A stretch of 64,000 nt of DNA from Ophiura sarsii (Eukaryota > Echinodermata > Ophiuroidea > Amphilepidida > Ophiuridae). The translations under genes and the position numbers were made by a program. The stretch covers positions 53,782,934 through 53,846,933 of the forward strand of contig CM069446.1 in NCBI GenBank assembly GCA_035610835.1, read 5' to 3'. Each line of letters begins with the position of its first letter. Positions within the stretch are counted from its first letter, which is position 1. The notes under the pieces were generated by a model that saw only the letters and a list, made by a program, of their open reading frames with translations, was not told where the DNA came from and did no database searches. Shown here in pieces: positions 1-10,669 of the stretch.

Positions 1-216
1 ATAATATCTCGCTAGACACGAGACATCCGCAAAAACAACTTAATTTCTCGCGTCTGGAGGTAATGGAATTGCAATTTCAAATTATTAAATCTCTACACAA
101 ATACACGTTATCATTTGAACTTCTGTTCCCAAATGGATGGCCATGGGGAAGTCACATGACATACTGCATTCTGGGGAGCATAAGAATGGCTTTGGGCAAC
201 TGAACTCATAAAATAC

Positions 217-1274
217 CGGGTGGTTCACAAAAAAGTTGACTCAAGTTCAAGGTAATTTTCAACCACATTTTAAGTTTCAGAGAATGTGTGTTTACTTAGT
301 CTAGATCAGCAGTAAGTTTTGAAATTATCCTGAAAAAATGGTACATTTAACTTGGTTGGTTCTTCAGATATGGCTTATTACAGAAAGCATGCACAAAACT
401 GCCTTGTCCACGGGAGCGTCCTTTAGTAGAGATGGAATGCACAAAGTGGACTTACACACGATTGGTCACAAATTGTAAAAAAAATGGAGAAAAAGAAAAA
501 AGGAGACATCTGAAACATCTGTCTGGTGCTTGACATTACCTACTTACGGTCTTGCCTTCATGTAAGCACTCACGAATCTTTAATTTCGAACTTTGAGATG
601 AGGACGCCCTTTGCTGATAGGCTGTTGATGCTGTTCTCAATTAAAAATAATAGAGTATTTATTTTAACAAAGAAAGGCCACAGATGGACTCGAACCACTA
701 ACCTCTCGTCTATAAGCCTAATTCCTGACCACTACGCTATGCAAGCCGATCTGCCGAGAAGCCGTTCATTGTTAATACTTCATGATCAATAACGGAATAA
801 ATCTATATCATTATTAAATAAAAACAAGTATCATGAAAATAAAATGTTAACGCCCTCTATTATAGCCGAACGATATTTGCTATGTTATAGAGGTATATAG
901 GGCGCTACCATTTTCTTTCGTGAGCGCTTACATGAAGGATGAACCCTACTTGGTCGGAACGTACCTACGTTTCTTTGTTGAATGTGAATGGCACATAGCA
1001 AAGAGATTGGGATACTTTGTCAGGGCGGGTTTTTCAATTCCGATGTTTTGTTGAAGACAACAACTAAATGACGCTCCCGTGGACAAGTCAGTTTTGTACA
1101 TGTTTTCTGTAATGAACCATATCTGAAGAACCAAACAAGCTAAACGTGCCATCTTTCCAGGATAATTTCCAAACTTACTGCTGATTAAGACTAAGTAAAC
1201 ACCAACTCTCTAAAACTTTAAATGTGGTTGTAAATTTACTTTGAACTTGGGTCAACTTTTTTTTGAACCACCCG
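217..1274. mobile_element. Non-autonomous DNA transposon with ~210-bp inverted arms
   Basis: Bases 217-430 reappear as an imperfect reverse complement at about 1060-1274. The ends read CGGGTGGTTCA and TGAACCACCCG, and matching stretches include the GACGCTCCCGTGGACAAG segment in the right arm. No transposase is seen inside. I could not see a convincing target-site duplication, so the exact ends may be off by a few bases. A tRNA-like segment sits between the arms. Confidence 0.75.
676..748 (-). repeat. tRNA-like segment, probable SINE head
   Basis: Read on the minus strand this has a B-box (GGTTCGAGTCC) and an A-box-like stretch (TAGCGTAGTGG) at tRNA spacing. The arms do not fold into a full cloverleaf, so this is more likely a decayed tRNA-derived SINE than a working tRNA. 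It lies inside the 217-1274 element. Confidence 0.45.
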
Positions 1275-1451
1275 AACAATCTTCATATTTCATGTGAAAT
1301 CTAATGAATTCAGATCCCGAGTGTATTTGAGTTTTATAGTACATAAATATCGTCTATCACATCCATTTCTATGTCATGCATATATTCTGCGAAAGGATCG
1401 CTGGAGAGATTATCTACGTTTACAAGAACATCTACAAGGACATTGCATATA

Positions 1452-2747
1452 CGAGGGTCGTTCAATAAATAATGAAAGTGATCATGGTATGGGATGCATG
1501 AGTGATTCTATTGAGGGATAATGTGATCAATACAAAGTACGAACCTTTGTCTTTCAAACAATACACTTTTGGATTGTAACGTCATTAATATAAACACAAT
1601 TGGTTTCAGACACTAACTGAAATCTGTCAATTACTTTGCTGGATATGTAATATGTTGAGTATGGGTGGATTGATACATTTGAGTATATCTCGGCAGTGCA
1701 AGCATAAAAACAAATAACACTTGGCACATAGTTAGAACACACACTTATCTCTGTTTGACACTCTTTTTTAGATCTGAATTCCTTAATACAAACAAGAAGG
1801 GACCAGTTCAAATACGCTTTTATTGAGCAAAATCCGCAATAATATATCTTAGAAAACAACAAAGGATAAAGAACAATGGAGGGATTATAATTTAGTAAAT
1901 TGTTGTGGGATGTAAACCAATAATAGTGGGAATTTCAAGAGGAGCTGTTCATAAAATTTCATCAAACCAATGAAATTATGTGACGATTAATTTAACAATA
2001 CATATCTAGTAGCTCTAAAGATAACAGTAATAAAGGGGTTGTGGCAGCCATCTTTGATTGATACATTAATGTATGTCTTCATTTTGACTATCACAATATT
2101 TATACACATTCATTTAAGCATTTTTTTAAATTTTTGATTAGAATTTGAAGGCACAGTAAGCTTTTATCTGGTAAATTTCATGATTTTAGCCATTTTTGGC
2201 CCTGTTCAAAATGATTTGCCGTCTGCGCATGCGCATATTTTCTGCATGTTTCAGGCGAATAAGTTCAGATAATTAGTTAGCTATCATATGGAATCTCTCA
2301 AACTGGTTAATTGCTTGGATTTGTCCTAAATTGTTTGATTTTCCGCAATATTAGTGATTCACTGACTGGGCAATCTTCAATGAAAGTGGCTATTTGAAAT
2401 ACTGATATTTGATATAATCAAATTTCACAAGGATTGAAGTTATTGTCTTTTTTATCACACATACGCGAACAAAATGAGATTTACCTGCTTCTGGTGTCAT
2501 GTAATGCACTCTTCTTACCACATGTTTAATACAAACAATTCAAATTTCCCGCCAAATAACTGATTTAGCAGTGTCCCAAGTGTACTTACTTTGAGACAAT
2601 GCTATGACGTCATAGTTCAAACTTAGAAATCCAAAACTGCATTGCTTGAAAGACAAAGGTTCATACCTTGTATTGATCACACTATCCCTCTATAGAATCA
2701 CTCATCCCATACCATGATCACTTTCATAACTTACTGACTGACCCTCG
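1452..2747. mobile_element. Mariner-like non-autonomous element, TA target site
   Basis: The ends are CGAGGGTCGTTCAATAA at 1452 and its imperfect complement closing at 2747 with GACCCTCG. TA dinucleotides lie directly outside (1450-1451 and 2748-2749). The inverted arms extend about 110-130 bp. The CGAGGG..GTTCAA end resembles mariner families. The 1.3-kb length is that of an autonomous mariner, but no frame encodes a transposase, so the interior is decayed or replaced. Confidence 0.75.
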
Positions 2748-3257
2748 TACACATAAAATGTGAACTCTAGATTACTTATATCAATGAAGATCTTTATTAT
2801 TGTTCACAAGGTATCAATGTTTCATAGTGTAATGGTATGACAGGATAAATGTTGAAATAACATCAGGTGTTAAACCCATGAAAGCCAAAATTGTAATACA
2901 TACTGTGCCGTAGAAGTACAGAATTGTAGGTAGAAAAACAACTACCAAAATGTTCTGGAAATTCATGTTATTTCCATCATCATATTATTACAAATTATAA
3001 CAACAAGCTTAAATAAAACCTGAGTTATATCATTTAATGATTTTATAATTTGTTCAGATCAGAAGTAATATCATTTTTATACATATACTTCTGTTTAATG
3101 TGAAAACTCACATAATCATGAATGCATTTAGGAAGTGAAACAAATAATCACTTCAGTATCATAATGATATTTATTGTTTATGCTTGACGTGGTATTCAAC
3201 CATGTATACACATTATCACCAAAATGACTTCAAAACAAGTCTACTCTTGATATATGG
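2748..3257. other. AT-rich stretch, nothing recognised
   Basis: I see no coding potential, terminal repeats or tandem structure here. Confidence 0.4.
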
Positions 3258-3638
3258 TGTTAGAAAATTGCGTAAAGTGTGTACTAATATGCGCATTCTG
3301 GGGATTCCCCCGTCAATCAAAGTTGTTGCGATGTATTTATGTACATGTTGACCAATCAGGCTACGATTTATATCGTCGTTGTTTATTATTATTTGTTATT
3401 GGCCAATCACGAGGCGTGTAAGAGATTTTGCGTACGAACCGTATTATTTTATGAATGAGATTTAAAATAAGTTCGTAATCAAACTCCGATCCGCGGAACT
3501 CGCACTTCAAACGACTCTGTTGAAAATAAAGATTCAACGTTATTTGTTGCAGTATTTCCTACGAATTAAAGAAAATATAAATATACGGAATTGTCTCCTG
3601 TTGCTTCACTTCGAGTTCGACTAGTTGAATAGGGATAG
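3258..3638 (+). repeat. Possible solo LTR
   Basis: The segment starts TGTTAG, is flanked by TATGG at 3253-3257 and 3639-3643 (possible 5-bp duplication), has two CCAAT-type boxes (3351-3356 and 3401-3407), and carries an AATAAA near 3526 in an R-U5-like setting. The 3' end does not finish in CA, which weakens the call. No second LTR or internal region is visible. Confidence 0.3.
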
Positions 3639-3985
3639 TATGGTTACATAGTAAGTTTACTTCACACACCAAATGCTGTTGTCTATATAAAGTGCTATCA
3701 TTAAAAACATGCTACCTGCGTACTCATGCCGTACATAGAAATATGGGGTTCAGTGTACTATTTTTACACACCGACTGTTGACTACAGATATTGTAGTGTC
3801 CAGTAATAAACATGTCAATAGAACTGATAAGATTGAATTTACTGCGTTTTCTGATATTTCTGCAGTGGCTTATTTTAGAAGTAGCACATAGCGAAACAAG
3901 TTTTCATTTCTGCCATATATTAGGCCTGAACCCCCAGGTGAATACAAACCATTATGCTGGAAGTGGCATGACAAGCACTATAACT
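3639..3985. other. No gene or repeat recognised
   Basis: Ordinary AT-rich sequence without coding or repeat signal that I can identify. Confidence 0.3.
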
Positions 3986-3987
3986 AG

Positions 3988-4770
3988 ACAGTTCCATTTA
4001 TTCTCGATAAATTTATCGAGAATAAATGCAACTGTATATCGGGCGCGATACGTTTTGAGGCTCGATAAAAAATACATTTGGACTCGATATCGAGCTTGCT
4101 ACAAAGTTCATGCCAGTGGTCACTAATTAATACCAAGGTATTTTAAGCAAACACACGAGATAAAAATATTTATTTACATACTGCAGCACTTGTTCTTCAT
4201 TACATTTAGACAAGGGTATTATGCTGCTCGAGTAATAATCCCTTGTTGCTCGATACGGGGCTCGATACATCTTCAAATTAGGCTCGATAAAACCTCATTA
4301 TCCATAGAGCGTGTTTTTGCTGGGCACTGCAAAAAGTAAACGCTAATAAACGCTAAGTTTCAATCGGTCTGTTTTTAATCCCCCTGTTTATACTTGCTAC
4401 CGCTAAGTTTATCGATCCTAGTCTATGGGCCACGGCATTTGACCTTTTGTAATTCCGAGCAATGCCACCGCACCTGAAAAAGATTACTTCACAATAATGT
4501 GTATAACCCAGCGTGCACGGCGCAAAAGCTAAGAATCGCCTTTCTGTTTCTATTGGGTTTATTGCCGTTTATTGCCGATTATTGCCGGTTCCAAACCTGG
4601 TTTGTGAAGGTTTTGGGGATTACCAAAAAATACTGATTATTGCCGGGTTCTGCCTGTTTCTACTGGGCAAACTTAGCGTTTATTAGCGGTTTCTTCCCCA
4701 GCAGAAACACGCTGATAAGGGTCTGATACAGTCTTGATAATTGTATCGATTAATCGATTGTATCGGTTAA
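3988..4770. repeat. Decayed relative of the CGATAAA inverted-repeat family
   Basis: The left side (CAGTTCCATTTATTCTCGAT) and the many CTCGATA motifs resemble the complete element at 37634-38125, where the motif is CGCGATAAA. The right terminus is not recognisable. A separate inverted-repeat element (4308-4713) interrupts it. Confidence 0.4.
4308..4713. mobile_element. MITE with ~45-bp TIRs (AGCGTGTTT)
   Basis: The left end AGCGTGTTTTTGCTGGG is mirrored by CCCCAGCAGAAACACGCT on the right. The inner arms share the motif CGCTAATAAACGCTAAGTTT. No clear target duplication was seen. It is nested inside the CTCGATA-rich repeat. Confidence 0.7.
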
Positions 4771-5932
4771 TCCCTGTCAATCGCGCTTAATAATAATAGC
4801 TGCAGAAAATAATCACGCATTCTTTCAGACTTGGCGGTGAATACTTTGGACGAGTTGACGAGCTATTCAGGACGAGTTTGCCATTGTTCGACTTGACCTG
4901 TATTTGATATCATAAACAATTATGGCCATGTGTTTTGAACTCGCCACCCTTCCCGTTGCATGTCCAGACTGTTACATTTTTCACCATCAGAGATTCGAAT
5001 TAGCATATCGCAATAATTACTCGCAAGGAATCTCACAAGGAATCAAAATATGATATTGGAAGTTAGATATGACCTATTATTATTATATTAAATGCTAACA
5101 TGTTGTAATTAAGAATGTTCAAATATAACGATTTTTCTCAGATTTTGATTAAAGCTCAATAATATTTTTATACCTATCCCAATCATAATTTTACTTTGCA
5201 TATTAGTTCCTCATGTAATTACACATCAGGACATATTGGTTGTCAAGGGTAACTTGTTGAAATATAGCGTACTATATCGGGAAGGGAACGAGCACAAACG
5301 TTTAAATTTCATATTTATTATAGTTTACAAATACGTATGTTTGGGGTATGCACCCTATCCTGATTTAAACGCCATTTTTGAATTCCCTTATTTGAGAGCT
5401 TTTCGAAAAAGTATGATTTGCTATTATCGGTTGATTTTTTATGTATGTGAAACGATGTATTAGAGCAAGTTCACTGTGTAGCGAATAGGGAGAAAGCCAA
5501 GGACAATGCAATCGATTCATGATTACAATTATACATAATAGTTGACACACACTTTTGTTGAAACAGAAACTTATAGAATATAAAACAATCTATAAAATGA
5601 GAGCAAATCATGTTTGTACCATACAGGGATGAGTTATTGTAAATTGTACGTAGAATTGGGAACATTTTCTATATTTTCCATAGAGATTGTACACAGCGCC
5701 GCCGCCACCGCCATGCACCACCGCTGGCTTTCGAAATATAACCAATCATATCTCAGACAAACAGTTAGGCCGGCTAAGAGAAATACCTGATTTATTCACA
5801 CAATGTAGCTAGAAAAATAGGCTTTCGAATGACACCTAAACCATAGCTCTACCACATTTAGTTGTTGAGTTAATAGAGAGAGATGGATGATTCGGTAAAA
5901 GGTGCGGGATTGTTTTTTTAGCGTTTAAGTGC

Positions 5933-6665
5933 GTGGAGTTAGCATCCGTGATAATTAGCGAAATTAGCGCCAATTTGCACCATTTGCGTTAATAGCGCTA
6001 TTACTGCTTATTAGCATGGTTAGTGCTAAAACGCTATTATCGCAACACGGTTGAAGCAATTTGCGCAAATTTGCAAGGTCAGTGCTAAAACGCTATAATA
6101 CGATATAAAATAAGTTTAAAAAAAATGACAGATGCCATATGGAAATCTTGCAATTAGCGCTAATAATTAGTGGTGCTAAAAACGCTTTTATCGCTAAGTT
6201 TGAAGGTTAGTGCTAAAAACGCTATTATACGATATCAAATAAGTTTTAAAAGCATGACGAATGCCATCGCGCAATTAGCGCTATTGCGTTAATATCGCTA
6301 ATAAGGATATGCAGTAAGATGTCATGATATTTAGCACATTAGCGTGTGGAGTTAGCATTCGTGATAATAAGCGAAATTAGCGCCAATTTGCACCATTTGC
6401 GTTAATAGCGCTATTAACGCTAATTAGCATGGTTGGTGCTAAAACGCTATTATCGCAACACGGTTGAAGCAATTTGCGCTAATTTGCAAGGTTAGTGCTA
6501 AAAACGCTATAATACGATATAAAATAAGTTTTAAAAAAATGACAAATGCCATATGGAAATCGTGCAATTAGCGCTAATAGCGCTAATAACCTAATTAGTA
6601 GTGCTAAAAACGCTTTTATCGCTAAGTTTGAAGGTTAGTGCTAAAAACGCTATTATACGATATCA
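5933..6665. repeat. 413-bp tandem duplication inside the GCGCTAA element
   Basis: GTGGAGTTAGCAT at 5933 recurs at 6346, and the following ~320 bases match closely until 6665, where another transposon interrupts the second unit. Each unit is itself built from shorter GCGCTAA-type motifs. Confidence 0.8.
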
Positions 6666-7365
6666 CAGACGACGGTGGCTACGAACGGCCGTTAATTTTG
6701 AATTTCCGTTGGTTTCAATGTAACAATGGATTTTGATTATATGACCCCATAAAATTCATCATAGGTTAGAACAAGCATGTGCAACCTTTTCTACCACACG
6801 GGCCGCATTGCGATTTTGAGATCTATTCACGGGCCGCAGCGATTGTCAAACATTCCAAAACACGTCTGAAGGAGGAGTAATAGGGAGAGGGGAAGTCCAT
6901 TGCTCATGGAATACCCGCTTCTCTTCATGTAATTTCCTCTTTTTACTCGCTGTTGCTGCTGCAAGCGCCATTTTAACCAAGAATTTTATCACGCAATCAC
7001 GCCTTGGGCGTCACCCTACTAATATAAGGAAGCACACCTCCAAATCAATCCGCCATTTGTGTAAAACTAGGGAGTTCCGTTTAAAACGGGCCGCATCATT
7101 TGGAATTTTAGGATTGCTTCGCGGGCCGCAGATTAGAGGTCGGCGGGCCGCATGTGGCCCGCGGGCCGCAGGTTGCACACGCTTGGGTTAGAAGAAAATG
7201 TTTCCAATCCAAAACCGTTCGGGATGGGTAATCATCCCAATTGTATATGCTATTTTTTGAATTTAAACCGTTGTTAAGCGGTCGTCCCATTCACTTGATC
7301 AGGTAACCTCGTTCGCATATTTTAACCTGAATACTCGTGAATACGCCTATGTCCAGCGTCGTCTG
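6666..7365. mobile_element. CAGACGACG-TIR element with 7-bp duplication GATATCA
   Basis: GATATCA is at 6659-6665 and 7366-7372. The terminal inverted repeat is short and imperfect (CAGACGACGGTGG against CAGACGACGCTGG). The sequence on either side rejoins the repeat unit of the host element. A hAT-like MITE is nested within it. Confidence 0.75.
6772..7185. mobile_element. hAT-like MITE with 8-bp duplication GGTTAGAA
   Basis: The TIRs are CAAGCATGTGCAACC and its complement GGTTGCACACGCTTG (14 of 15 match). GGTTAGAA is duplicated exactly at 6764-6771 and 7186-7193. The interior has repeated GGGCCGCA motifs on both strands. An 8-bp duplication with a CA..GTGTGCAACC end fits hAT. This is the innermost level of the nest. 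Confidence 0.9.
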
Positions 7366-7382
7366 GATATCAAATAAGTTTT

Positions 7383-7671
7383 AAAACTCCGCCCTCTATC
7401 GGCGAGAATCGTGCCTATAAAACCAATAGGACACATCAGAAGGTTGCCAGTCAGGTGAAGACTCCAGCTCAGTAAGGAGTCGAAACGTAACTAGTAAGTA
7501 CGATTTATTGGATTCGTCAAAAGAACATTTTATTACATATTTATGAACAATCCTGATGAATCTATATCAAAAAATGTAATACAATTGTAAAAATAAACAA
7601 ATCCCAGTTGTTATCATATATTTTTGTAATTGAGGGCGCTGCCTCCACCACATCCCTTAATTTCCCTTTAA
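7383..7671. repeat. Transposon fragment with a hammerhead-like stem-loop
   Basis: The right part (GAGGGCGCTGCCTCC to CCCTTTAA) matches, inverted, the start of the MITE at 13987. At 7452-7486 a GACTCC/GGAGTC hairpin is followed by GAAAC and preceded by CAGGTGAAG, resembling the hammerhead-type motif known from Penelope-like elements. The CUGANGA core is not intact, so self-cleavage is doubtful. The left boundary is unclear. Confidence 0.4.
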
Positions 7672-8057
7672 TGTCGCTACATTGAGTAATATGTGAGTGC
7701 TAATATTAGCGATATTAGCGCAAGACCGCAAATCAAGCGGAATTTAACTCCCCGACTCCCCGACTTGGTTCATCTTAAAAAAATGCACTTTAGCGATTAC
7801 AACGCTAGGAACACAGAATATCGCGCCAATTGCGCCTGAGTGCCAATCAAGTACAAATTGCACTTTAGCGCTTACAACGCTAGGAACACCGAATAACGCG
7901 TTAATTGCGCTAAAAACTAATGTGTTTTAAGCGTATTAGCGCACATTTTTACTAGCACTGCAATTATCGCTAATTTGCATTGATCTTACACGATATTTTG
8001 GTGCAATTTAGCGACATTTTTTAAAATTGCGCTAATGCTCTAAAATGCCAATATCGC

Positions 8058-8313
8058 CAGTGGCGTACCCAGGGGGGGGGGGGGGGGGGGGGTCCCGGGG
8101 GTAAAAACGACCCTCCGTCTGTAGATTTGCGATTTTGGCCATGCGATTTTTAGGCCTGTTATGTGGACAAGTTCATCACTTAACCCTCCCCCCCCCCCCT
8201 TATCAAGATTTTTTGGAGTCTGTACAAAAATTGTCGGTACATCATGCCTCTCGTCGGTACAACTATGGTCGGCCCCCCCCCCCCCCAGTTTCCAAAAGCT
8301 GGGTGCGCCACTG
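8058..8313. mobile_element. hAT-like G-tract MITE (CAGTGGCG) with duplication AATATCGC
   Basis: CAGTGGCGTACCCAG on the left pairs with CTGGGTGCGCCACTG on the right. AATATCGC is duplicated at 8050-8057 and 8314-8321. It contains a 21-base G run (8072-8092) and two C runs. A related element at 57645-57976 also has an 8-bp duplication. Confidence 0.9.
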
Positions 8314-8696
8314 AATATCGCACCTTCTTTATGATTCGTCACCAAAAATGCAAAGCCATAACTCTTTTTGTGTGGTGAGTTCAAAACACATGGCCTTATA
8401 CATGTACCAACATTGCGTCATTATCGACGACGTTGTCATGGTTTGCGGTTTTGAAGGAGATAACAGATTAGCCTTTGAAGTTTGTACCCATCTTTGATAA
8501 AACAACTCAAAAGACCTTTGTGAGTGTGAGTAAATTGGTTTGACCTATGCCGAGATAAGTTTACTCCATATTCAACAGAGCCGCCCGTACCAGGGGAAAT
8601 GCATGCTGTTCTGACTGAGCCCACTCAGCCCAGTGTGTGACAATCATCGGGATTCCAGAATCCAGTGACAAGTTTAGGCATTCGTCTTTCATCGCA

Positions 8697-9234
8697 GTAA
8701 GTAAGAATACTCTAATAGTTCTAATGAAATAAGGTTAGAAATCAAATGTCGTGACTGTGTCGGGGTGTTGGGGTCTGTGTTTGGTGGATTCAATGTCATT
8801 TGAAATGGACACTTGAAATTACGCGAACATTATTCGGCGCAACTGCAACTCTTCTCAATGGACTTTAACACTTTTCACGCGGCAGGAGTCTGCAGACGAT
8901 ATTCCAAAAAAATACAACATGTTTCAAAACTGTCAACATCATTGAATTTCATTACCATATTTGGAATCGCCATGAGAAATGCATTGAAATAAGTACAAAC
9001 ATGCCTAGTATTGGTTCAGTAACCCTTGAGATAAAAAGGTTTCTGGAAAATCTGTTTTGTTTATGGTAAAACCAATAGTCGCGTGGAAAGTGTTAAGCAC
9101 CGCCGCGTAATGAATCCATACATTACAAAATATGATAGATGACAACTCAGGTATTAGTTATCTGCAAGCCATGATTTGAATGAGATGATGAGTGTTTGTC
9201 ATTTGAAAACTAAATAACCTTTTATATCTTGCAG
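8697..9234 (+). other. Probable 5'-UTR intron of the BTB-BACK gene
   Basis: A strong donor (GTAAGTAAG) begins at 8697 and a pyrimidine-rich acceptor ending TTGCAG closes at 9234, five bases before the first ATG of the BTB gene. The upstream exon would lie just before 8697, outside the transposon nest. The exon start and promoter cannot be placed from sequence. A TTAA-flanked MITE lies inside this intron. Confidence 0.55.
8869..9092. mobile_element. TTAA-target MITE, copy 1
   Basis: The ends are CACTTTTCACGCGGC and GTCGCGTGGAAAGTG, flanked by TTAA at 8865-8868 and 9093-9096. A second copy in the same orientation is at 17648-17885. TTAA targeting is seen in piggyBac and Kolobok transposons, and the short arms do not decide between them. 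Confidence 0.85.
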
Positions 9235-9238
9235 GTAT

Positions 9239-10669
9239 ATGAACGTAGAAAGAGAAACCACTATGGATGAGGCATACGTAACACCTGAAAGCAGCCGCGA
9301 GCTGGAGGTCCTTTGCAATATAGCTAAACATTTCAATAACCCTGTAACCAGTGATGTAACTGTAACGGTAGGCGATCAGTCTTTCTATGTTCATAGATTT
9401 GTTTTGTCAGCACAAAGCAGTGTCTTTGACACTATGCTGATGAACCGCCAGTGGAAAGAATCTGACCAGAATGTCATTAAACTTGATGAATCCCCAGAAT
9501 GTGAAGCCATGTTTGGTGACTTCCTGAAGTTCTTCTACAGTGGTAAATTGATTTGGCGTTGTGACAACGTGTGTGCCATTCATATGCTAGCTGACAAGTA
9601 CGATCTGCCATTGCTGAAGGAAGATGCTGCAACTTTCATGAAGGATGAACTGAATGGGTGGCAAGGAAAGGTTTTGCCAAGCGCAGTAGAGTGGCTCCTT
9701 TATATCGAAGAATTTATACCTGACTTTTTGCCAAAATGTTATGACGCTATACGGACAAACTTCAATGAAATCGTCGCTTGCAGTGATGATAAATACACAG
9801 GAATACTGGAATCTCGACACATTAATGTCATTTTAGCAGAAAAGGGCAATGATGTCGTTGTGTCGAACGAGTTGGAGATCTTTCAATTTGTTAGTAGGTG
9901 GGCCAAATTGAAATTCGAAAACCTCTCCGGAGCAAAGAAAGAACTCAAAACAGTCTTGAAATCGATCCGGTTTTACAATATCAATGCGAAAGGGCTTCAG
10001 GAGATCGAACAATCCCCGTTATGCAACGCGATAGGCGAGTCATTTCTCACTGACTATATACTTCCAGCATACAAAGTCCACTCACAAATGCAGCATATTG
10101 TTTCAATGGATGGAAAAGAGAAGTCATGTGGAAACGCCACTGATGGGAAACACACATGTCCATTCGATTCTGGTAATAATTGCCCACACCTGAATCCTAG
10201 ATTGTATACCCAAACTCCTTACGGCTTAGGTGCTATTGATCCTAACATGTTTTTCGCTGTTGACTTGGTAGACCTACAGATGTACGCAAAGTTGCAACTA
10301 TGCCGTGAAAAAATTACTAACATTAACACATGGAGATTTGAGTGTAAAGGAAACTACCAAACTAGCCAACCATATGACTGTGAGACCTTCACTCTGAAAC
10401 CAGCACCAGATGATAGTGTTGGACGTGAATACACTGCTGCTGTAGTTGCCTTTTATATGATGAAGAAAGGTCCGAAAAATCTATATGCAATTAAGCACAC
10501 AGGCACTGTAAAGTCTGTCCCCCAGTCATTTTTTGATAGTTCACCAACAGCAGCGCCAATTACGCTTTATTCCCCCAGACGCCCAAAAGGAATATGGGAT
10601 ATCAGCGAGACGTCGTGTGATGATGGAAAAAAGTTGTTGTTAGGTGTTGCTGTGCATTTAAAGCACTGA
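9239..10669 (+). CDS. BTB/POZ-BACK protein, BTBD17-like
   Basis: The product is 476 residues. Residues about 38-137 form a BTB/POZ fold (SDVTVTVGDQSFYVHRFVLS and the FxDFLKFFYSG core), a dimerisation and cullin-3 adaptor module in many family members. Residues about 145-255 form a BACK domain (ALxLA-equivalent LYIEEFIPDFLPKC and FVSRWAKLK). The C-terminal ~200 residues are not kelch repeats, and the overall layout resembles BTBD17-type proteins, whose function is poorly defined. There is no membrane segment. The first ATG (9239) follows the splice acceptor by five bases. The second ATG (9263, ACTATGG) has a better Kozak context and may be the true start. The whole coding region is in one exon, which is intact with no frameshift. 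BTB-BACK is certain, BTBD17 orthology is inferred from the arrangement. Confidence 0.88.
   Translation: MNVERETTMDEAYVTPESSRELEVLCNIAKHFNNPVTSDVTVTVGDQSFYVHRFVLSAQSSVFDTMLMNRQWKESDQNVIKLDESPECEAMFGDFLKFFYSGKLIWRCDNVCAIHMLADKYDLPLLKEDAATFMKDELNGWQGKVLPSAVEWLLYIEEFIPDFLPKCYDAIRTNFNEIVACSDDKYTGILESRHINVILAEKGNDVVVSNELEIFQFVSRWAKLKFENLSGAKKELKTVLKSIRFYNINAKGLQEIEQSPLCNAIGESFLTDYILPAYKVHSQMQHIVSMDGKEKSCGNATDGKHTCPFDSGNNCPHLNPRLYTQTPYGLGAIDPNMFFAVDLVDLQMYAKLQLCREKITNINTWRFECKGNYQTSQPYDCETFTLKPAPDDSVGREYTAAVVAFYMMKKGPKNLYAIKHTGTVKSVPQSFFDSSPTAAPITLYSPRRPKGIWDISETSCDDGKKLLLGVAVHLKH

Larger units (their letters stand above)
5895..8330. mobile_element. GCGCTAA-saturated element with 8-bp target duplication
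   Basis: ATGATTCG occurs at 5887-5894 and 8331-8338, splitting a site that is continuous in the related host copies. The ends share a weak inverted repeat around AAGGTGCG. The body is filled with GCGCTAA, TTAGCGC and GCTATTA motifs on both strands and encodes nothing recognisable. An 8-bp duplication is typical of hAT-type integration, but the terminal repeats are poor. Three further insertions sit inside it (6666-7365, about 7383-7671, 8058-8313). Confidence 0.75.
4923..8396. mobile_element. GGCCATGTG-TIR element, copy 1 (host of the nested insertions)
   Basis: The ends are TGGCCATGTGTTTTGAACT and AGTTCAAAACACATGGCCT, each followed by TA. Removing the insertion at 5895-8330 leaves about 1 kb, matching copy 2 (28760-29689, opposite orientation) and part of copy 3 (to 33120). 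Shared internal landmarks include an ACCGCCGCCGCC-type tract near 5700 and the phrase CTATCCTGATTTAAAC. No transposase is seen. This is the outermost shell of a four-level nest. Confidence 0.85.

Noticed and set aside
8040..8384. Gly/Pro-rich minus-strand frame
   Set aside because: It spans the G-tract MITE and its flanks; the glycines and prolines come from the G and C runs.
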